NCBI RefSeq assembly: GCF_002257705.1
Contig: NZ_LSLK01000059.1
Location: forward strand, 1 to 64,000
Source of the DNA: Sporomusa silvacetica DSM 10669
Lineage (GTDB): Bacteria; Bacillota; Negativicutes; Sporomusales; Sporomusaceae
DNA: 64,000 nucleotides
Direction of reading: 5' to 3'
Shown: in pieces, positions 20,176-27,785 of the stretch
How the letters are laid out: every line of letters begins with the position of its first letter
Position numbering within the stretch: position 1 is the stretch's first letter
The notes under the pieces: model-generated
What the model saw: only the letters and a program-made list of their open reading frames with translations
Database searches by the model: none
What the model was told of the DNA's origin: nothing
Position numbers and translations under genes: made by a program

Positions 20176-20682
20176 TCAGTTTGCTATGAAACCCGCCAAG
20201 GCCGCTACCGCAAGTATGTAATTGGCCGAAACACGCCGTGAGATGGCTAAGACTGCACTGACAGCCGTAATGACCAGTAGGCTGATTTCAAGGCCATTAC
20301 TTTTCAGCATCTCTGCCAGAACAAGAACGCTAAAGCTGACAATCACTAGCACCACACCGTCCAGCACCCCTTGCGTCGCTTCATGACCGGCAATGCGGGA
20401 ATAGCCGTACTGCACAAGCAAAATGAGCTGCGGCGGCAACATGAGGGCGATGCATGACAAGAGAGCACCTGGCAGCCCCGCCACAAGATAGCACAGGCTT
20501 ACCACCCACAGACCGCTAGGCCCTGGCGTAAGCTGGCCGATAGCCAGCGCTTCCGTAAATTCTTTTTCCGTCGCCCAGCCATAGGCAATAAAATCATTAT
20601 GCAGACTAGGCAACGGCCCCATCCCGCCTGTAGAAAATAACACCGCCTTCAAAACAACGGCAAAAAACAGCAGCCAGTGCAT
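20176..20682 (-). CDS. chromate transporter family protein, second half-size subunit (168 aa)
   Basis: A half-length CHR-family membrane protein. It has the conserved N-terminal FSTGGMGPLPSL segment, the LTPGPSGLWVVSLCYLVAGLPGA signature, and four to six hydrophobic helices. In Firmicutes these come as adjacent pairs of about 180 residues that together make a chromate/sulphate-type transporter. The partner upstream (20685-20996) has lost its first half, so the pair is probably not functional as a heterodimer. The start lies 2 bp after the partner's stop. Confidence 0.85.
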   Translation of the reverse strand: MHWLLFFAVVLKAVLFSTGGMGPLPSLHNDFIAYGWATEKEFTEALAIGQLTPGPSGLWVVSLCYLVAGLPGALLSCIALMLPPQLILLVQYGYSRIAGHEATQGVLDGVVLVIVSFSVLVLAEMLKSNGLEISLLVITAVSAVLAISRRVSANYILAVAALAGFIAN

Positions 20683-20684
20683 GG

Positions 20685-20996
20685 CTATTCCCCCTCATCC
20701 CTTTCCTTTGCCGTACGCCAATACACCGCCGCGCCCAACAGACCACCCAGTATATATAGGATAGCCACCGGAGGCTTACACACCATATAAAAGGCGGCGC
20801 TGCCCGCCAACAGTCCCAGCGTAAAGGAAAATCGCCACCGCCCATGTTTATAATTGGCCAGCAAAATCGGCCGAACCATCCGCCAATTGGTCGCCAGCGA
20901 AGTTCCGAAAATGGCGGCAAACACTGTCCTAAGAGCTGACTGCACCCTAGGATACTGACTAATGCTGGCGTAAGCGGCGGAAAGGTTCTTGCCCAC
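20685..20996 (-). pseudogene. chromate transporter family protein, first subunit, 5'-truncated
   Basis: About 103 residues remain, with two or three hydrophobic segments (FSFTLGLLAGSAAFYMV, PVAILYILGGLLGAAVY). A normal subunit is near 180-190 residues, and the N-terminal signature region is absent. The loss coincides with the junction to the ISL3 transposase fragment at 21006, so insertion and deletion is the likely cause. Confidence 0.65.
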
Positions 20997-21005
20997 TTTA
21001 GTTGA

Positions 21006-21299
21006 TTAATGCATTGCTTCAAGCCATAATAGCTTTGATTTTAGCAATGCAAAACTGCTACGGCCATACATGATGCGTTTCACTAACTTTAACTTATTCA
21101 CGCTTCCTTCTGCAAGACCATTATTATATGAGTACATTATGCCATTTTTTACTGCTGGCAGATCTTTTCCAACACCTACCAGAAAAGAATTAACTTCTGT
21201 TATATTCAACTTTTCAGCTTCATAAATCCATGCTTCTAATTCATCAGGTTTCTTAGAAAAAACAAGTGTATGAAATTGGTGAAGCATCATTTGCATCAT
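21006..21299 (-). pseudogene. ISL3-family transposase, C-terminal fragment
   Basis: The 97 residues contain VKNGIMYSYNNGLAEGSVNK followed by LKLVKRIMYGRSSFALLK, the conserved end of ISL3-type DDE transposases (NGxxEGxNNKIKxxKRxxYGxxxF). The rest of the element, including most catalytic residues, is missing. It abuts the truncated chromate transporter gene. Confidence 0.85.
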
Positions 21300-21326
21300 C
21301 TTTTATATAAAAATTCATATGAAAAT

Positions 21327-21382
21327 AAAAGGCTATTTTAAAGCATCCCAAAATGTATTGAGATACCCTAAAATAGCCTTTT
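21327..21382. terminator. bidirectional hairpin terminator beside the ISL3 fragment
   Basis: AAAAGGCTATTTTA pairs with TAAAATAGCCTTTT around a 28-nt loop, with T runs usable in both directions. It sits just upstream of the ISL3 fragment and may be an element end or an inherited terminator. Confidence 0.55.
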
Positions 21383-21436
21383 GAAAAATTCAAAACAATA
21401 TTACGCAAAGCAATAACAACTTCTGGCAAAATTAAT

Positions 21437-21500
21437 TAAGCATAACTTCGCCATATCATTTTATAAGCATAAACCTGCCAATCTGGCGAAGTTATGCTTA
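21437..21500. repeat. 17-bp perfect inverted repeat with a third internal copy
   Basis: TAAGCATAACTTCGCCA (21437-21453) and its exact reverse complement (21484-21500) flank a 30-bp loop that contains a related direct copy, TAAGCATAAACCTGCCA. Related sequences recur at 3850-3890. This looks like the recognition ends of a transposon or recombinase. Confidence 0.75.
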
Positions 21501-21536
21501 TAATCACATTCGCGGGTTTTACTAATTACCAAATTT

Positions 21537-21565
21537 TGGTGGAGGCGATCCGCACCAGTTCAAAT
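21537..21565 (-). repeat. dispersed tail sequence GATCGCCTCCACCA
   Basis: The minus strand reads GATCGCCTCCACCA, matching the copy at 24526-24540 and, in its last 11 bases, the 3' end of tmRNA (31796). The adjacent ATTTG also matches the 24.5 kb copy. A weak 75-aa open frame (21526-21753) runs through it without a ribosome-binding site and I do not call it. Confidence 0.5.
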
Positions 21566-21866
21566 CCCGATTTTACAGTTGAACCAAGGAAGCGCCAGAA
21601 CCGTCCTGTAACATGTAGTTGGAGGATTATCCAAAATAGGGCATAGATAAATCCGAACATTAGAGAGTGTATAATATTTTTGAAGGATTTTAATTTAACC
21701 GTCCCAGGGAAGATTGTATCTATACCCGTCGCAGAGTCTATTATTCCATTCACAAAGTATTTACGTTTAGGCTGGTTGGGACTGTCTATGCCCGTTTAAC
21801 GCGCAAGGATGTTAACTTTGTTTAGCGAATGGATGATCCTTCAATTTATGTTATAGGAGTTTTACT

Positions 21867-22511
21867 ACGTACAATCTATGTCCAGTCGTAGGAATCGATG
21901 TGGCAAAAGAGTTTTCCTATTATGCCGCACTATCGCCACAAGGTGAGCCTTTCACCAAAACATTTAAAGGTTTTAATGACAAAGAAGGGCTCGAATTTGT
22001 TTTGCGAAAACTGAAAAAAGTGGAGAATGCTTTTTATAGTAAGCCAGCAATCGTTCTAGAATCAACTGGCCACTACTCACAACGCATCGTCCACTTTTTT
22101 TGTAACCGAGGATTTAAAGTATTCCTAGTCAACCCTCTTATCTCTCATTCTATCAAATCTTCACTCATTCGGAAAGTTAAAACCGATAAAGTGGATGCCG
22201 AAGAACTTGCTCGACTCTATTTTATCAAGACGTTAAAAGAGGTACAGCTAAACAATGACTATTTTCTCAATCTTAAGGTATTGTCACGCACAGCAGTACT
22301 TTTAGCGGAACAGCGAGTAAATATGATCAATCAGTTTACCGCAGCGGTAGAGCAGGTTATGCCCACTTATCCTAAGATATTCTCTAATATTGCATCTGAA
22401 ACTTCCTTAGCCATATTGGCTAAATATTCTTCACCATACTCATTAAAACAAGCCCCCAAACAGGAAATTATCGATATAATATGCTCTAACTCTAGACGAG
22501 GGTTAAAATAG
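21867..22511 (+). pseudogene. IS110-family transposase, N-terminal DEDD domain only
   Basis: The reading frame begins YNLCPVVGIDVAKEFSYYAAL and contains the RuvC-like DEDD catalytic residues (GIDVAK, LESTGHYS, KTDKVDAEELARL). It stops at 22511 with about half of a normal 300-400-aa IS110 transposase, before the Tnp20 (serine-containing) domain. AGGAG at 21855 is correctly placed for a start at 21867, but the codon there is ACG, so the start may also be lost. The 21754-21866 stretch upstream is where IS110 elements carry their non-coding end (bridge RNA); too little remains to fold one with confidence. Confidence 0.8.
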
Positions 22512-22521
22512 GAACAACAGG

Positions 22522-22600
22522 GTCAGGCTTGAGTTATCATGATAATTGACTTATTTAGTATCTTCTATTAAGTCAATTTTTCAAATAACTCAAGCCTGAC
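22522..22600. repeat. 79-bp near-palindromic hairpin element
   Basis: Outer arms GTCAGGCTTGAGTTAT and ATAACTCAAGCCTGAC (16 bp, perfect) enclose inner arms ATTGACTTA and TAAGTCAAT. It overlaps the end of the relE-like pseudogene at 22573. A small MITE or an element end are the best readings. Confidence 0.65.
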
Positions 22601-22803
22601 ATCACTAGCCTCATCCTCCGGCCATGCACAATTGCCAGTACTTCAACCTGCCCTAAGGCAATTCGATAAATCGGGCGATAAGAGTAAATGGTCAACTCCC
22701 TAACGCTATGGTCCTCAAGTTCAGGAATGATCAGCCCCATTTCAGAAAAATTCTATAATGCTTCAGAACGAGTTGCAAAATCCACAGCAACCTTTTTTCG
22801 CAT
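22573..22803 (-). pseudogene. RelE/ParE-type toxin, 3' fragment
   Basis: The translation reads KKVAVDFATRSEAL, an in-frame TAG, then NFSEMGLIIPELEDHSVREL and YRPIYRIALGQVEVLAIVHGRR, the conserved C-terminal half of RelE/ParE ribonuclease/gyrase-poison folds (YRIxYR...VxVLAIxHGRR). The matching 5' part lies at 23534-23618. The two parts are separated by the PIN module, and both carry a version of the same 30-bp sequence at the junction (22790-22819 and 23529-23558), as left by an insertion with duplication or by recombination between two copies. Confidence 0.75.
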
Positions 22804-22824
22804 AGTGTTCTGAATTTCTGTCGT

Positions 22825-23025
22825 CTATACTTTGCTTATTGCTTTCATTGCATTTTTACTGAATTCCCTGATACTCATATCGGTGTCAAAATGTGCATCT
22901 TGCCATTTCGTGTAATCGAAAGGTTCTTTGATGATTAAAGAAATAAAACGTTCTGCATCAACTTTACCGAGCTTGGCAATTAAAATACTCATACCTTCAT
23001 TTTTAATAATGCTATCCGTTTTCAT
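22825..23025 (-). CDS. small protein paired with the PIN-domain gene (66 aa)
   Basis: Contains NEGMSILIAKLGKVDAERFI and EPFDYTKWQ, a pattern I recall from small conserved proteins adjacent to PIN-domain genes. ATG is immediately after the PIN stop codon (TAAATG), with a GGAGG box inside the PIN 3' end, so the two are translationally coupled. It is probably the antitoxin or partner of the PIN protein. Function is inferred from pairing only. Confidence 0.65.
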   Translation of the reverse strand: MKTDSIIKNEGMSILIAKLGKVDAERFISLIIKEPFDYTKWQDAHFDTDMSIREFSKNAMKAISKV

Positions 23026-23514
23026 TTACTCAACCTCCAGTCTAGTTAATAACTCAATCGGGCTAATTACATCAATTTCAACAATGTCCTTATTTAAAAG
23101 TTTCTTGTCAGTAGTAAGATAGTAATCACACTTTGCGGCAACTGCGCAAGAAATATGCAAAGCATCTTTAGTCTTAATTCCTTTTGTTTTTAAAGCTTCT
23201 GCAAATAGTAGAATATTTTCTGATTCAACGACGGTTTCGACGGCAATGTCTTTCCAGAGGGCGATAGAATTTTTTCTAATTTCAAAAGGGTTTTGCATAT
23301 TCTCATATTCCAAAATATATGACCAAACAAAATCAAATTCACCTTTTAATATTTGCTCTTGGACATATAATTTTGCCTGAGTTTCTAAATGGATTTTTAG
23401 TTGCGTCTGGTCGTCAAAAGGGCGGTTAAAACAACAGTTATCCAGATAGATTTTTATTTTTTTAGACACTGCTTTTCGCTCAACATTTTCAATATATTTT
23501 TCAATTAAATCCAC
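23026..23514 (-). CDS. PIN-domain protein, putative ribonuclease toxin (162 aa)
   Basis: PIN-fold acidic residues are visible: Asp in IYLDNCCFNRP (about 24), Glu in SYILEYEN, Asp in KTKDALHISCAVAAKCDYYL and Asp in TTDKKLLN. PIN proteins are Mg-dependent ribonucleases, often toxins. The GTG start at 23514 follows AAGGAGG; homologues usually begin near KIYLDNCC, so a shorter product is possible. It is followed directly by the 66-aa partner. The pair sits inside a disrupted relE-like toxin gene. Confidence 0.8.
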   Translation of the reverse strand: MDLIEKYIENVERKAVSKKIKIYLDNCCFNRPFDDQTQLKIHLETQAKLYVQEQILKGEFDFVWSYILEYENMQNPFEIRKNSIALWKDIAVETVVESENILLFAEALKTKGIKTKDALHISCAVAAKCDYYLTTDKKLLNKDIVEIDVISPIELLTRLEVE

Positions 23515-23533
23515 AAAAGAGCCTCCTTAGCTT

Positions 23534-23618
23534 TTTTAGCATAGCGCTCTGAATTTTTTGCATTAAACTCATGAACTTACTTTAAATCCTGCTTCGCTGG
23601 CTCAAAACATTTCACCAT
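23534..23618 (-). pseudogene. RelE/ParE-type toxin, 5' fragment
   Basis: From the ATG at 23618, overlapping the antitoxin stop, the frame reads MVKCFEPAKQDLK, TAA, VHEFNAKNSERYAKKA. This is the N-terminal helix region of a RelE/ParE toxin. The protein continues, after a 0.7-kb interruption, in the fragment at 22573-22803. Confidence 0.7.
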
Positions 23619-23791
23619 GAGCCAAGCTCCACCTTCAAATCAGCAACGGCAATACTTTCACCACGCTTAATTGCATCCAGTCCTTTTTTCACTCTATCAA
23701 TGATATATAGTCTGTACGTAATTTCTTCGAAATGGGCTGTTTCAGGCAACTTAGAAATGGCGTCAATCGCTTCTTGTTTTAGGGTTTGCAT
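23612..23791 (-). CDS. antitoxin-like protein of the relE-type pair (59 aa)
   Basis: Reads MQTLKQEAIDAISKLPETA at the start and GESIAVADLKVELGSW at the end, preceded by GAGGAGG. The KLPETxxxEEIxYRLYxIxxVKKGxxAIxxGExxxxxDLKxE pattern is that of short antitoxins encoded just upstream of RelE/ParE toxins. The toxin ATG overlaps its stop codon. With the toxin destroyed this is an orphan antitoxin. Confidence 0.7.
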   Translation of the reverse strand: MQTLKQEAIDAISKLPETAHFEEITYRLYIIDRVKKGLDAIKRGESIAVADLKVELGSW

Positions 23792-23851
23792 AAGTTACCT
23801 CCTCATAAGTTGCTAAACTATCGTTGTAACAATTCTATCATATCCGACTTT

Positions 23852-23917
23852 CTAAGTAAAACAAGTTAGCTTTCCCCAATAGAGCAAATACTGTTTTTGA
23901 AATAGTTCCATGTTCAT
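23852..23917 (-). other. orphan ribosome-binding site with a 21-codon open frame
   Basis: AAGGAGG, seven bases, then ATG opens a frame starting MNMELFQKQYLLYWG and ending at TAG. The excellent start signal with almost no gene suggests the truncated beginning of a transposase or other lost gene. A genuine micropeptide cannot be excluded. Confidence 0.25.
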
Positions 23918-24325
23918 GAGAATTCCTCCTTGGTTGCGATGTGTAGTTGTCAAAGAACAAGTTTGAAAAAAGACTAGCATTTCGTAAAATGTTGTGGTAA
24001 ACTAATAATAATTTTTCAGGGCCGTTGGCCAACGAGCAACCTTATGTATATATAGTAATGCACCAACACTATCTCTGGCGAACCTCAAAATCCTTGATAT
24101 TCCTGGGTTGAAGGTGATTTTCGAAAATCGGTTTAAGGCTCGATTTTCAGGCCTCTAACCGTTGGATTTTTTTTGCCTCGACATTCAGGCATCTAAATTG
24201 CCGATTCTCGACCATACTGAGGCATCATCTCACTCAGCCTCCCTTATACTAATTATTTGGCCGTTTTGCATCTTTCCAAAGACCTTGAGATAAGCACCTC
24301 AATTTCCAAATATGTAAAAAAAAGT
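23918..24325. other. decayed intergenic sequence
   Basis: No intact gene. The minus strand shows short open patches (for example FNPGISRILRFARDSVGALL near 24100) broken by stops and frame changes, consistent with an eroded transposase or other mobile gene that I cannot identify. Confidence 0.3.
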
Positions 24326-24365
24326 AAAGAACCCATATTCTGCCCGAAGCAGATACGGGTTCTTT
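24326..24365. terminator. hairpin terminator, AAAGAACCC/GGGTTCTTT
   Basis: A 9-bp stem with a 22-nt loop has T runs on the plus strand (TTTTT after 24363) and an A-rich flank on the other side, so it can act in both directions. It follows the repeat tail at 24408 on the minus strand. Confidence 0.6.
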
Positions 24366-24407
24366 TTCGCATTTTCAGATTCAAGAAATCACCATAAGCA
24401 ATTCCTG

Positions 24408-24545
24408 CGGTGGAGGCGAGAAACACTCCTCCCAAAAGCAAAGAACCGCTCACTGCCCGTCACAAAGCCAGACAATTCGCGGTTCTTAAGACTTCCTATA
24501 TTTGTAAAAAAAAGGTGGTTTTGATTGGTGGAGGCGATCCGTGCC
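24408..24545 (-). repeat. two tandem copies of the CGCCTCCACC tail plus terminator hairpin
   Basis: Minus strand: GATCGCCTCCACCA (24540-24526), a spacer, a hairpin with GAACCGC/GCGGTTC arms (about 24440-24490), then CTCGCCTCCACC (24421-24409). The plus strand at 24434 reads AAAGCAAAGAACCGC. The same layout is seen downstream of tmRNA at 31681-31798. These look like repeated 3'-end/terminator modules, perhaps scars of insertions at ssrA-like attachment sites. Confidence 0.55.
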
Positions 24546-24684
24546 CTTGCAAATCCGTCTTTTGGATACAAAGAACTATTCTTTGCTTCCGATCATAAAA
24601 ACATATTAAAAAATGACTGATCCACATCGGTTTCATTTTTTAAAACACCGCCTATCACATCTACTGATACAATATTTTTCCTGT

Positions 24685-25065
24685 TTATTGGGGCAAGGTA
24701 AATGCTACAGTCACTGTCGTGTTCACCTTTACTGGCTTTTCTTCAACCAAATACGGCTTATACTTCCATTTTTTCACAGCCTCCATAGCCAGTGGTGCTA
24801 GTAACTGATGTCCACTAATAAGTCGAAGCTCTTCGACTTCTCCCGTAGTTGAAATCAATGCTAGCATAATTACCTTTCCCTCGATATGGTTTATTTTAGC
24901 TATATTGGGGTAAATCGGTTTTGGTTGATAGATCAGGTTCGCTGCCATTTTTTCTTCAGAGACACGGACAACAGCTGGTGCCGCCATTACATACTGAGGC
25001 AAAATAATGATAGCAATCATTAAAACGACAAATAATTGAAGCCACTTTTTCTTTGCAGGTAACAT
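24685..25065 (-). CDS. secreted TonB C-terminal domain protein (126 aa)
   Basis: An N-terminal signal or anchor (hydrophobic core LFVVLMIAIIILP, cleavage region VMAAPA) is followed by a TonB/TolA C-terminal fold with QPKPIYPNIAKINHIEGKVI, STTGEVEELRLISGH and AMEAVKKWKYKPY. TonB C-terminal domains contact outer-membrane receptors in the periplasm. There is no proline-rich spacer, so this short form may not span the periplasm. No exbB/exbD are nearby. It is the last of the small minus-strand exported-protein genes. Confidence 0.85.
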   Translation of the reverse strand: MLPAKKKWLQLFVVLMIAIIILPQYVMAAPAVVRVSEEKMAANLIYQPKPIYPNIAKINHIEGKVIMLALISTTGEVEELRLISGHQLLAPLAMEAVKKWKYKPYLVEEKPVKVNTTVTVAFTLPQ

Positions 25066-25109
25066 TTTTTCCTCCTGTTTTCAAAATTGGATTTATATTA
25101 TTTTAGACG

Positions 25110-25289
25110 TCAAAATATGCTAGTACCATCACCAACAAAGAGTATTCGATAACCACAAAAACCAACGATGGCAAATAATATTATAGCAACCTCCATAAGT
25201 TCGGAAGGCAAAAACTCCAGAATAGCAATAACTATTAACAAATAAACCAGGCATAACAACCAACGTAGCCCTCGCAATAAACCAATCAT
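25110..25289 (-). CDS. small membrane protein with two helices (59 aa)
   Basis: Reads MIGLLRGLRWLLCLVYLLIV with a first helix at about 8-27 and a second at about 32-52 (MEVAIILFAIVGFCGY). GAGGTGAG precedes the ATG. It is 44 bp before the TonB-like gene and close to the DUF3592-like gene upstream, so all three may be one transcript. No family is recognised. Confidence 0.55.
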   Translation of the reverse strand: MIGLLRGLRWLLCLVYLLIVIAILEFLPSELMEVAIILFAIVGFCGYRILFVGDGTSIF

Positions 25290-25326
25290 ATTCTCACCTC
25301 AATAATTCAGCTATAACTGATTTCCG

Positions 25327-25710
25327 CTAACCGAGTTCGTATAATAAACCAAATATAAACATTGCTAATCCTACAATAATCATTCCGATCATAACAGCTT
25401 TTCTTGAATAATCATTTTTGACAATAAACAACTCTGGTTTTTCTTGACTATACTCAATCTGAATTTCCGTCCCTATTGAATATTTTGGTCGATTGCATCC
25501 AGAGCGTTCTGGTGCTTGAATTATTTTTCCATCTATCAACTTATATTCAGCAACCATTGTATACATAGTAAGTCTATCTACACTCTCATACTCATTGTAT
25601 TTAATTACCGTGGCCTTAGTAATAACAACATTTTTGAATAATCTAGTTTCCCGCTTCAGCGCTAATATGCCAATTAAAAAGGTAATAAAGCCGATGCCAG
25701 AAAAAATCAT
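25327..25710 (-). CDS. DUF3592-like membrane protein (127 aa)
   Basis: An N-terminal helix (about 2-18) and a C-terminal helix (about 106-124) flank a small beta-rich extracytoplasmic domain containing ATVIKYNEYESVDRLTMYTM and PKYSIGTEIQIEYSQEKPEL. This helix-domain-helix arrangement with a TEIQIEYxPxxP strand is that of DUF3592 proteins, whose function is unknown. Confidence 0.7.
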   Translation of the reverse strand: MIFSGIGFITFLIGILALKRETRLFKNVVITKATVIKYNEYESVDRLTMYTMVAEYKLIDGKIIQAPERSGCNRPKYSIGTEIQIEYSQEKPELFIVKNDYSRKAVMIGMIIVGLAMFIFGLLYELG

Positions 25711-25845
25711 TAAGTCTATTTTATTACCTCCCGCCTACATTAATCTCACCGGATATTACTTAACAGCCATGATTGCTAATGCCTATGGTTCACACAGCTA
25801 AAAAGTAACTATTTATTGAAGAGTTGCATCCGGCTGAGCCCTCAT

Positions 25846-26364
25846 TTAATCAAATGTATAGGTAAAATTGCCGTCTTCATTTTTCCCAATATGAAAAAAA
25901 TATACCTCCTGCCATCCCGCTTTTCCTCGATACTTGCCGCTGTCGCCCCAATATTGGAAATCGCGGTTAGTATTAATTAAATCTTTAGTCAGAAATTCTT
26001 TAGTCTCCGGGTCAGAAACACCTTCCCAAACTCGGGTTTTGGAGCTGGCATACAGCCAAACGACTTCCGAGTAACTGGGATAATGCTCGATGGTGATAGT
26101 AGTTGTGCTATTGGGCTTCACCGCAAACCAGCCTCTAAAATGAGGAGTGTTTCGGCCGGCATCCCAGGTGTTAAGCGCTACTCTCACCGTTTCCGCCCGA
26201 TTATTAATTAAATCCAGAGTGGGCGCGGCCAGCACTGGCTGCGGCACAACAGCCGACATCAGCACCAGCAGTAACAAACCAATGCAACTTCGAAGCTTTG
26301 CCTGTATATAATATTGCACTCTATCCTCTCCTCGTACTAGCGGGACAGTCTTGAACAAGTCCAA
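25846..26364 (-). CDS. exported DUF1036-like protein (172 aa)
   Basis: A hydrophobic segment at about 29-46 ending PVLAAPT is a signal peptide; the annotated N-terminus may be about 20 residues too long. The mature part has VRVALNTWDAG followed by RGWFAVKPNSTTTITI, resembling DUF1036 (small exported proteins with a GWxxIxPGxxxxI core), and an aromatic-rich end. Function is unknown. Assignment is by recalled pattern only. Confidence 0.6.
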   Translation of the reverse strand: MDLFKTVPLVRGEDRVQYYIQAKLRSCIGLLLLVLMSAVVPQPVLAAPTLDLINNRAETVRVALNTWDAGRNTPHFRGWFAVKPNSTTTITIEHYPSYSEVVWLYASSKTRVWEGVSDPETKEFLTKDLINTNRDFQYWGDSGKYRGKAGWQEVYFFHIGKNEDGNFTYTFD

Positions 26365-26371
26365 CTATTTG

Positions 26372-26593
26372 TTAAAAATCTGGCGACTCATTTGCAGTTC
26401 CCTTGTGTCCACAATTGCTACATTCATATTGTTTAGCGTCAGTTGCGGTATATTTCCTCCCATTAGGTGCATATGTTTGCTCGTGACAACTTGGACATTC
26501 AAGGGCTCGGCTGGCAGCGTATAAGCTCGAAGTACCAATGATACTTATAACCACTAATAAGAATACAATAATGATTTTTTTATTTTGTTTCAT
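26372..26593 (-). CDS. small exported zinc-ribbon protein (73 aa)
   Basis: Signal peptide at about 1-27 (IIIVFLLVVISIIGTSSLYAA), then CPSC and CSNC knuckles 25 residues apart, a likely four-Cys zinc or iron site outside the cytoplasm. It lies 8 bp upstream of the DUF1036-like gene. No partner is known. Confidence 0.65.
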   Translation of the reverse strand: MKQNKKIIIVFLLVVISIIGTSSLYAASRALECPSCHEQTYAPNGRKYTATDAKQYECSNCGHKGTANESPDF

Positions 26594-26700
26594 TTTTATC
26601 CCCCTCTTGATTGTTAATATTTATCTACCTTCTTGGATAAATTCATGCTCCTTGTCCCTGCAAATCTATCCGAAGCATTATTCCCCGGTTTCAGTGCGGT

Positions 26701-27249
26701 TTACAACCTTGCTGCAATCGTCTTGGCAATACGCTCCATCATTTCCACCGATATGTAATACTGACCGGCATCAATATATCTGGTTACAATAATGGTGGTA
26801 TCACCTTTACGAAATCCCAGCATCCGTGGTGGATTTTCGTTCTTGGGTCCCCAAAAGGCGTTTTCCATCGTTTTATAATCCTGTGACCTGAATTCACTAT
26901 AAACCTTTTCGTAATGGCTGCCAGGTAAAACTGTCACGGTAAGAACGATGTGATCTTCATCAGTGGTGGAAAAAGTAAAGTCCGGCTTGCCGCTGAACTT
27001 CCTATCAACATAAGTCAGTTTGAACTTGGTACCGGTTATTTTTATCAGATCTTCCACCGTGAGATATTTACGATAATCTTTGCCTGCTGCTTGGGGCGCA
27101 GGACTTGCTGGCAGTGCTGCCGGTGCTTGGCTCGTTGGAGGCTTGGCAGCTGGCTTTTTGTCGGGCTCATCATTCGCGCCGATAAATAAGAGAGCCATAA
27201 GCACAACGAAAATTCCTGCAACAAATCCTAAAATTACTTTCCTATTCAA
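26701..27249 (-). CDS. membrane-anchored exported protein of unknown function (182 aa)
   Basis: One N-terminal helix (about 5-23), a Pro/Ala-rich linker (about 30-55), then a globular domain with YLTVEDLIKITG, FTFSTTDEDHIVLTVTVLPG and WGPKNENPPRMLGFRKG. The repeated VEDL...F...D..I.LTV pattern suggests a small alpha-beta fold. No family is recognised. It appears to be part of the run of secreted proteins. Confidence 0.6.
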   Translation of the reverse strand: MNRKVILGFVAGIFVVLMALLFIGANDEPDKKPAAKPPTSQAPAALPASPAPQAAGKDYRKYLTVEDLIKITGTKFKLTYVDRKFSGKPDFTFSTTDEDHIVLTVTVLPGSHYEKVYSEFRSQDYKTMENAFWGPKNENPPRMLGFRKGDTTIIVTRYIDAGQYYISVEMMERIAKTIAARL

Positions 27250-27315
27250 AATATATTCTCCTTTTCACTTCCGCCTACTTTGAGACTTTGCCTGATTTGT
27301 CGGAGTATTTGCCGT

Positions 27316-27762
27316 TTACTCAGCAACAACAACATTGACGCGTATTTCCTTTTCAATACTGCCTCTAAACAAGTGTTGCAGCGTAACTATTGTGCGACCA
27401 GGCTTTACAGCTTCAAAAAAGAAAGTCCCTGTGGCCGCATCGGCACCCGGCATGCCTAATCGTTCCGGCTGTTTATATACTTCCTTATTTTCGGCTAATT
27501 TCACGATAGTATCATCCTCAATAACATACCGGCAAGATACACCAACCGACAAATGCAAGGGATATTCATAGAACATTCGCCTGCCAGTCGCTAGCGTTAT
27601 TTCTGCCGCTTGCTCCTGGTCGGCCAGAGAATTTGCCAGAAAAGAATTTAGATTGCAGTCTGCCGCTTGTCCACTTTGGCAAATACCGCCCATACAATAA
27701 ACGCTGATTAACCCACATAATACGATTCGGATAAATCGTTCAACTACTTTATTTCTATTCAT
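27316..27762 (-). CDS. exported protein with a chagasin-like (I42) domain pattern (148 aa)
   Basis: A signal peptide (about 10-33, CMGGICQSGQAAD) is followed by GVSCRYVIEDDTIVKL, GMPGADAATGTFFFEAVKPG and RTIVTLQHLF. The G(x)nTGTFxFxAxKPGxTxIxLxH arrangement resembles inhibitor family I42 (chagasin), which inhibits papain-like cysteine peptidases. The match is partial and no peptidase is nearby. Confidence 0.5.
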   Translation of the reverse strand: MNRNKVVERFIRIVLCGLISVYCMGGICQSGQAADCNLNSFLANSLADQEQAAEITLATGRRMFYEYPLHLSVGVSCRYVIEDDTIVKLAENKEVYKQPERLGMPGADAATGTFFFEAVKPGRTIVTLQHLFRGSIEKEIRVNVVVAE

Positions 27763-27785
27763 TCAACCCATCCCTCTCAAATCTA

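Noticed and set aside
21537..21575. tRNA 3' end
   Set aside because: The CCTCCACCA end and a TTCAAAT loop-like motif lie on opposite strands and no cloverleaf can be drawn.
21526..21753. 75-aa open frame ending within the GATCGCCTCCACCA tail
   Set aside because: No ribosome-binding site and no family resemblance. It runs through a dispersed repeat.
3963..22803. TAG recoding (for example pyrrolysine), because TAG interrupts the ompH remnant, the Ig-like gene and the relE fragment
   Set aside because: Two of the three lie in genes that are also truncated, and intact genes (scfA and others) use TAG as a normal stop. Independent decay is simpler. No pyl genes are in the window.
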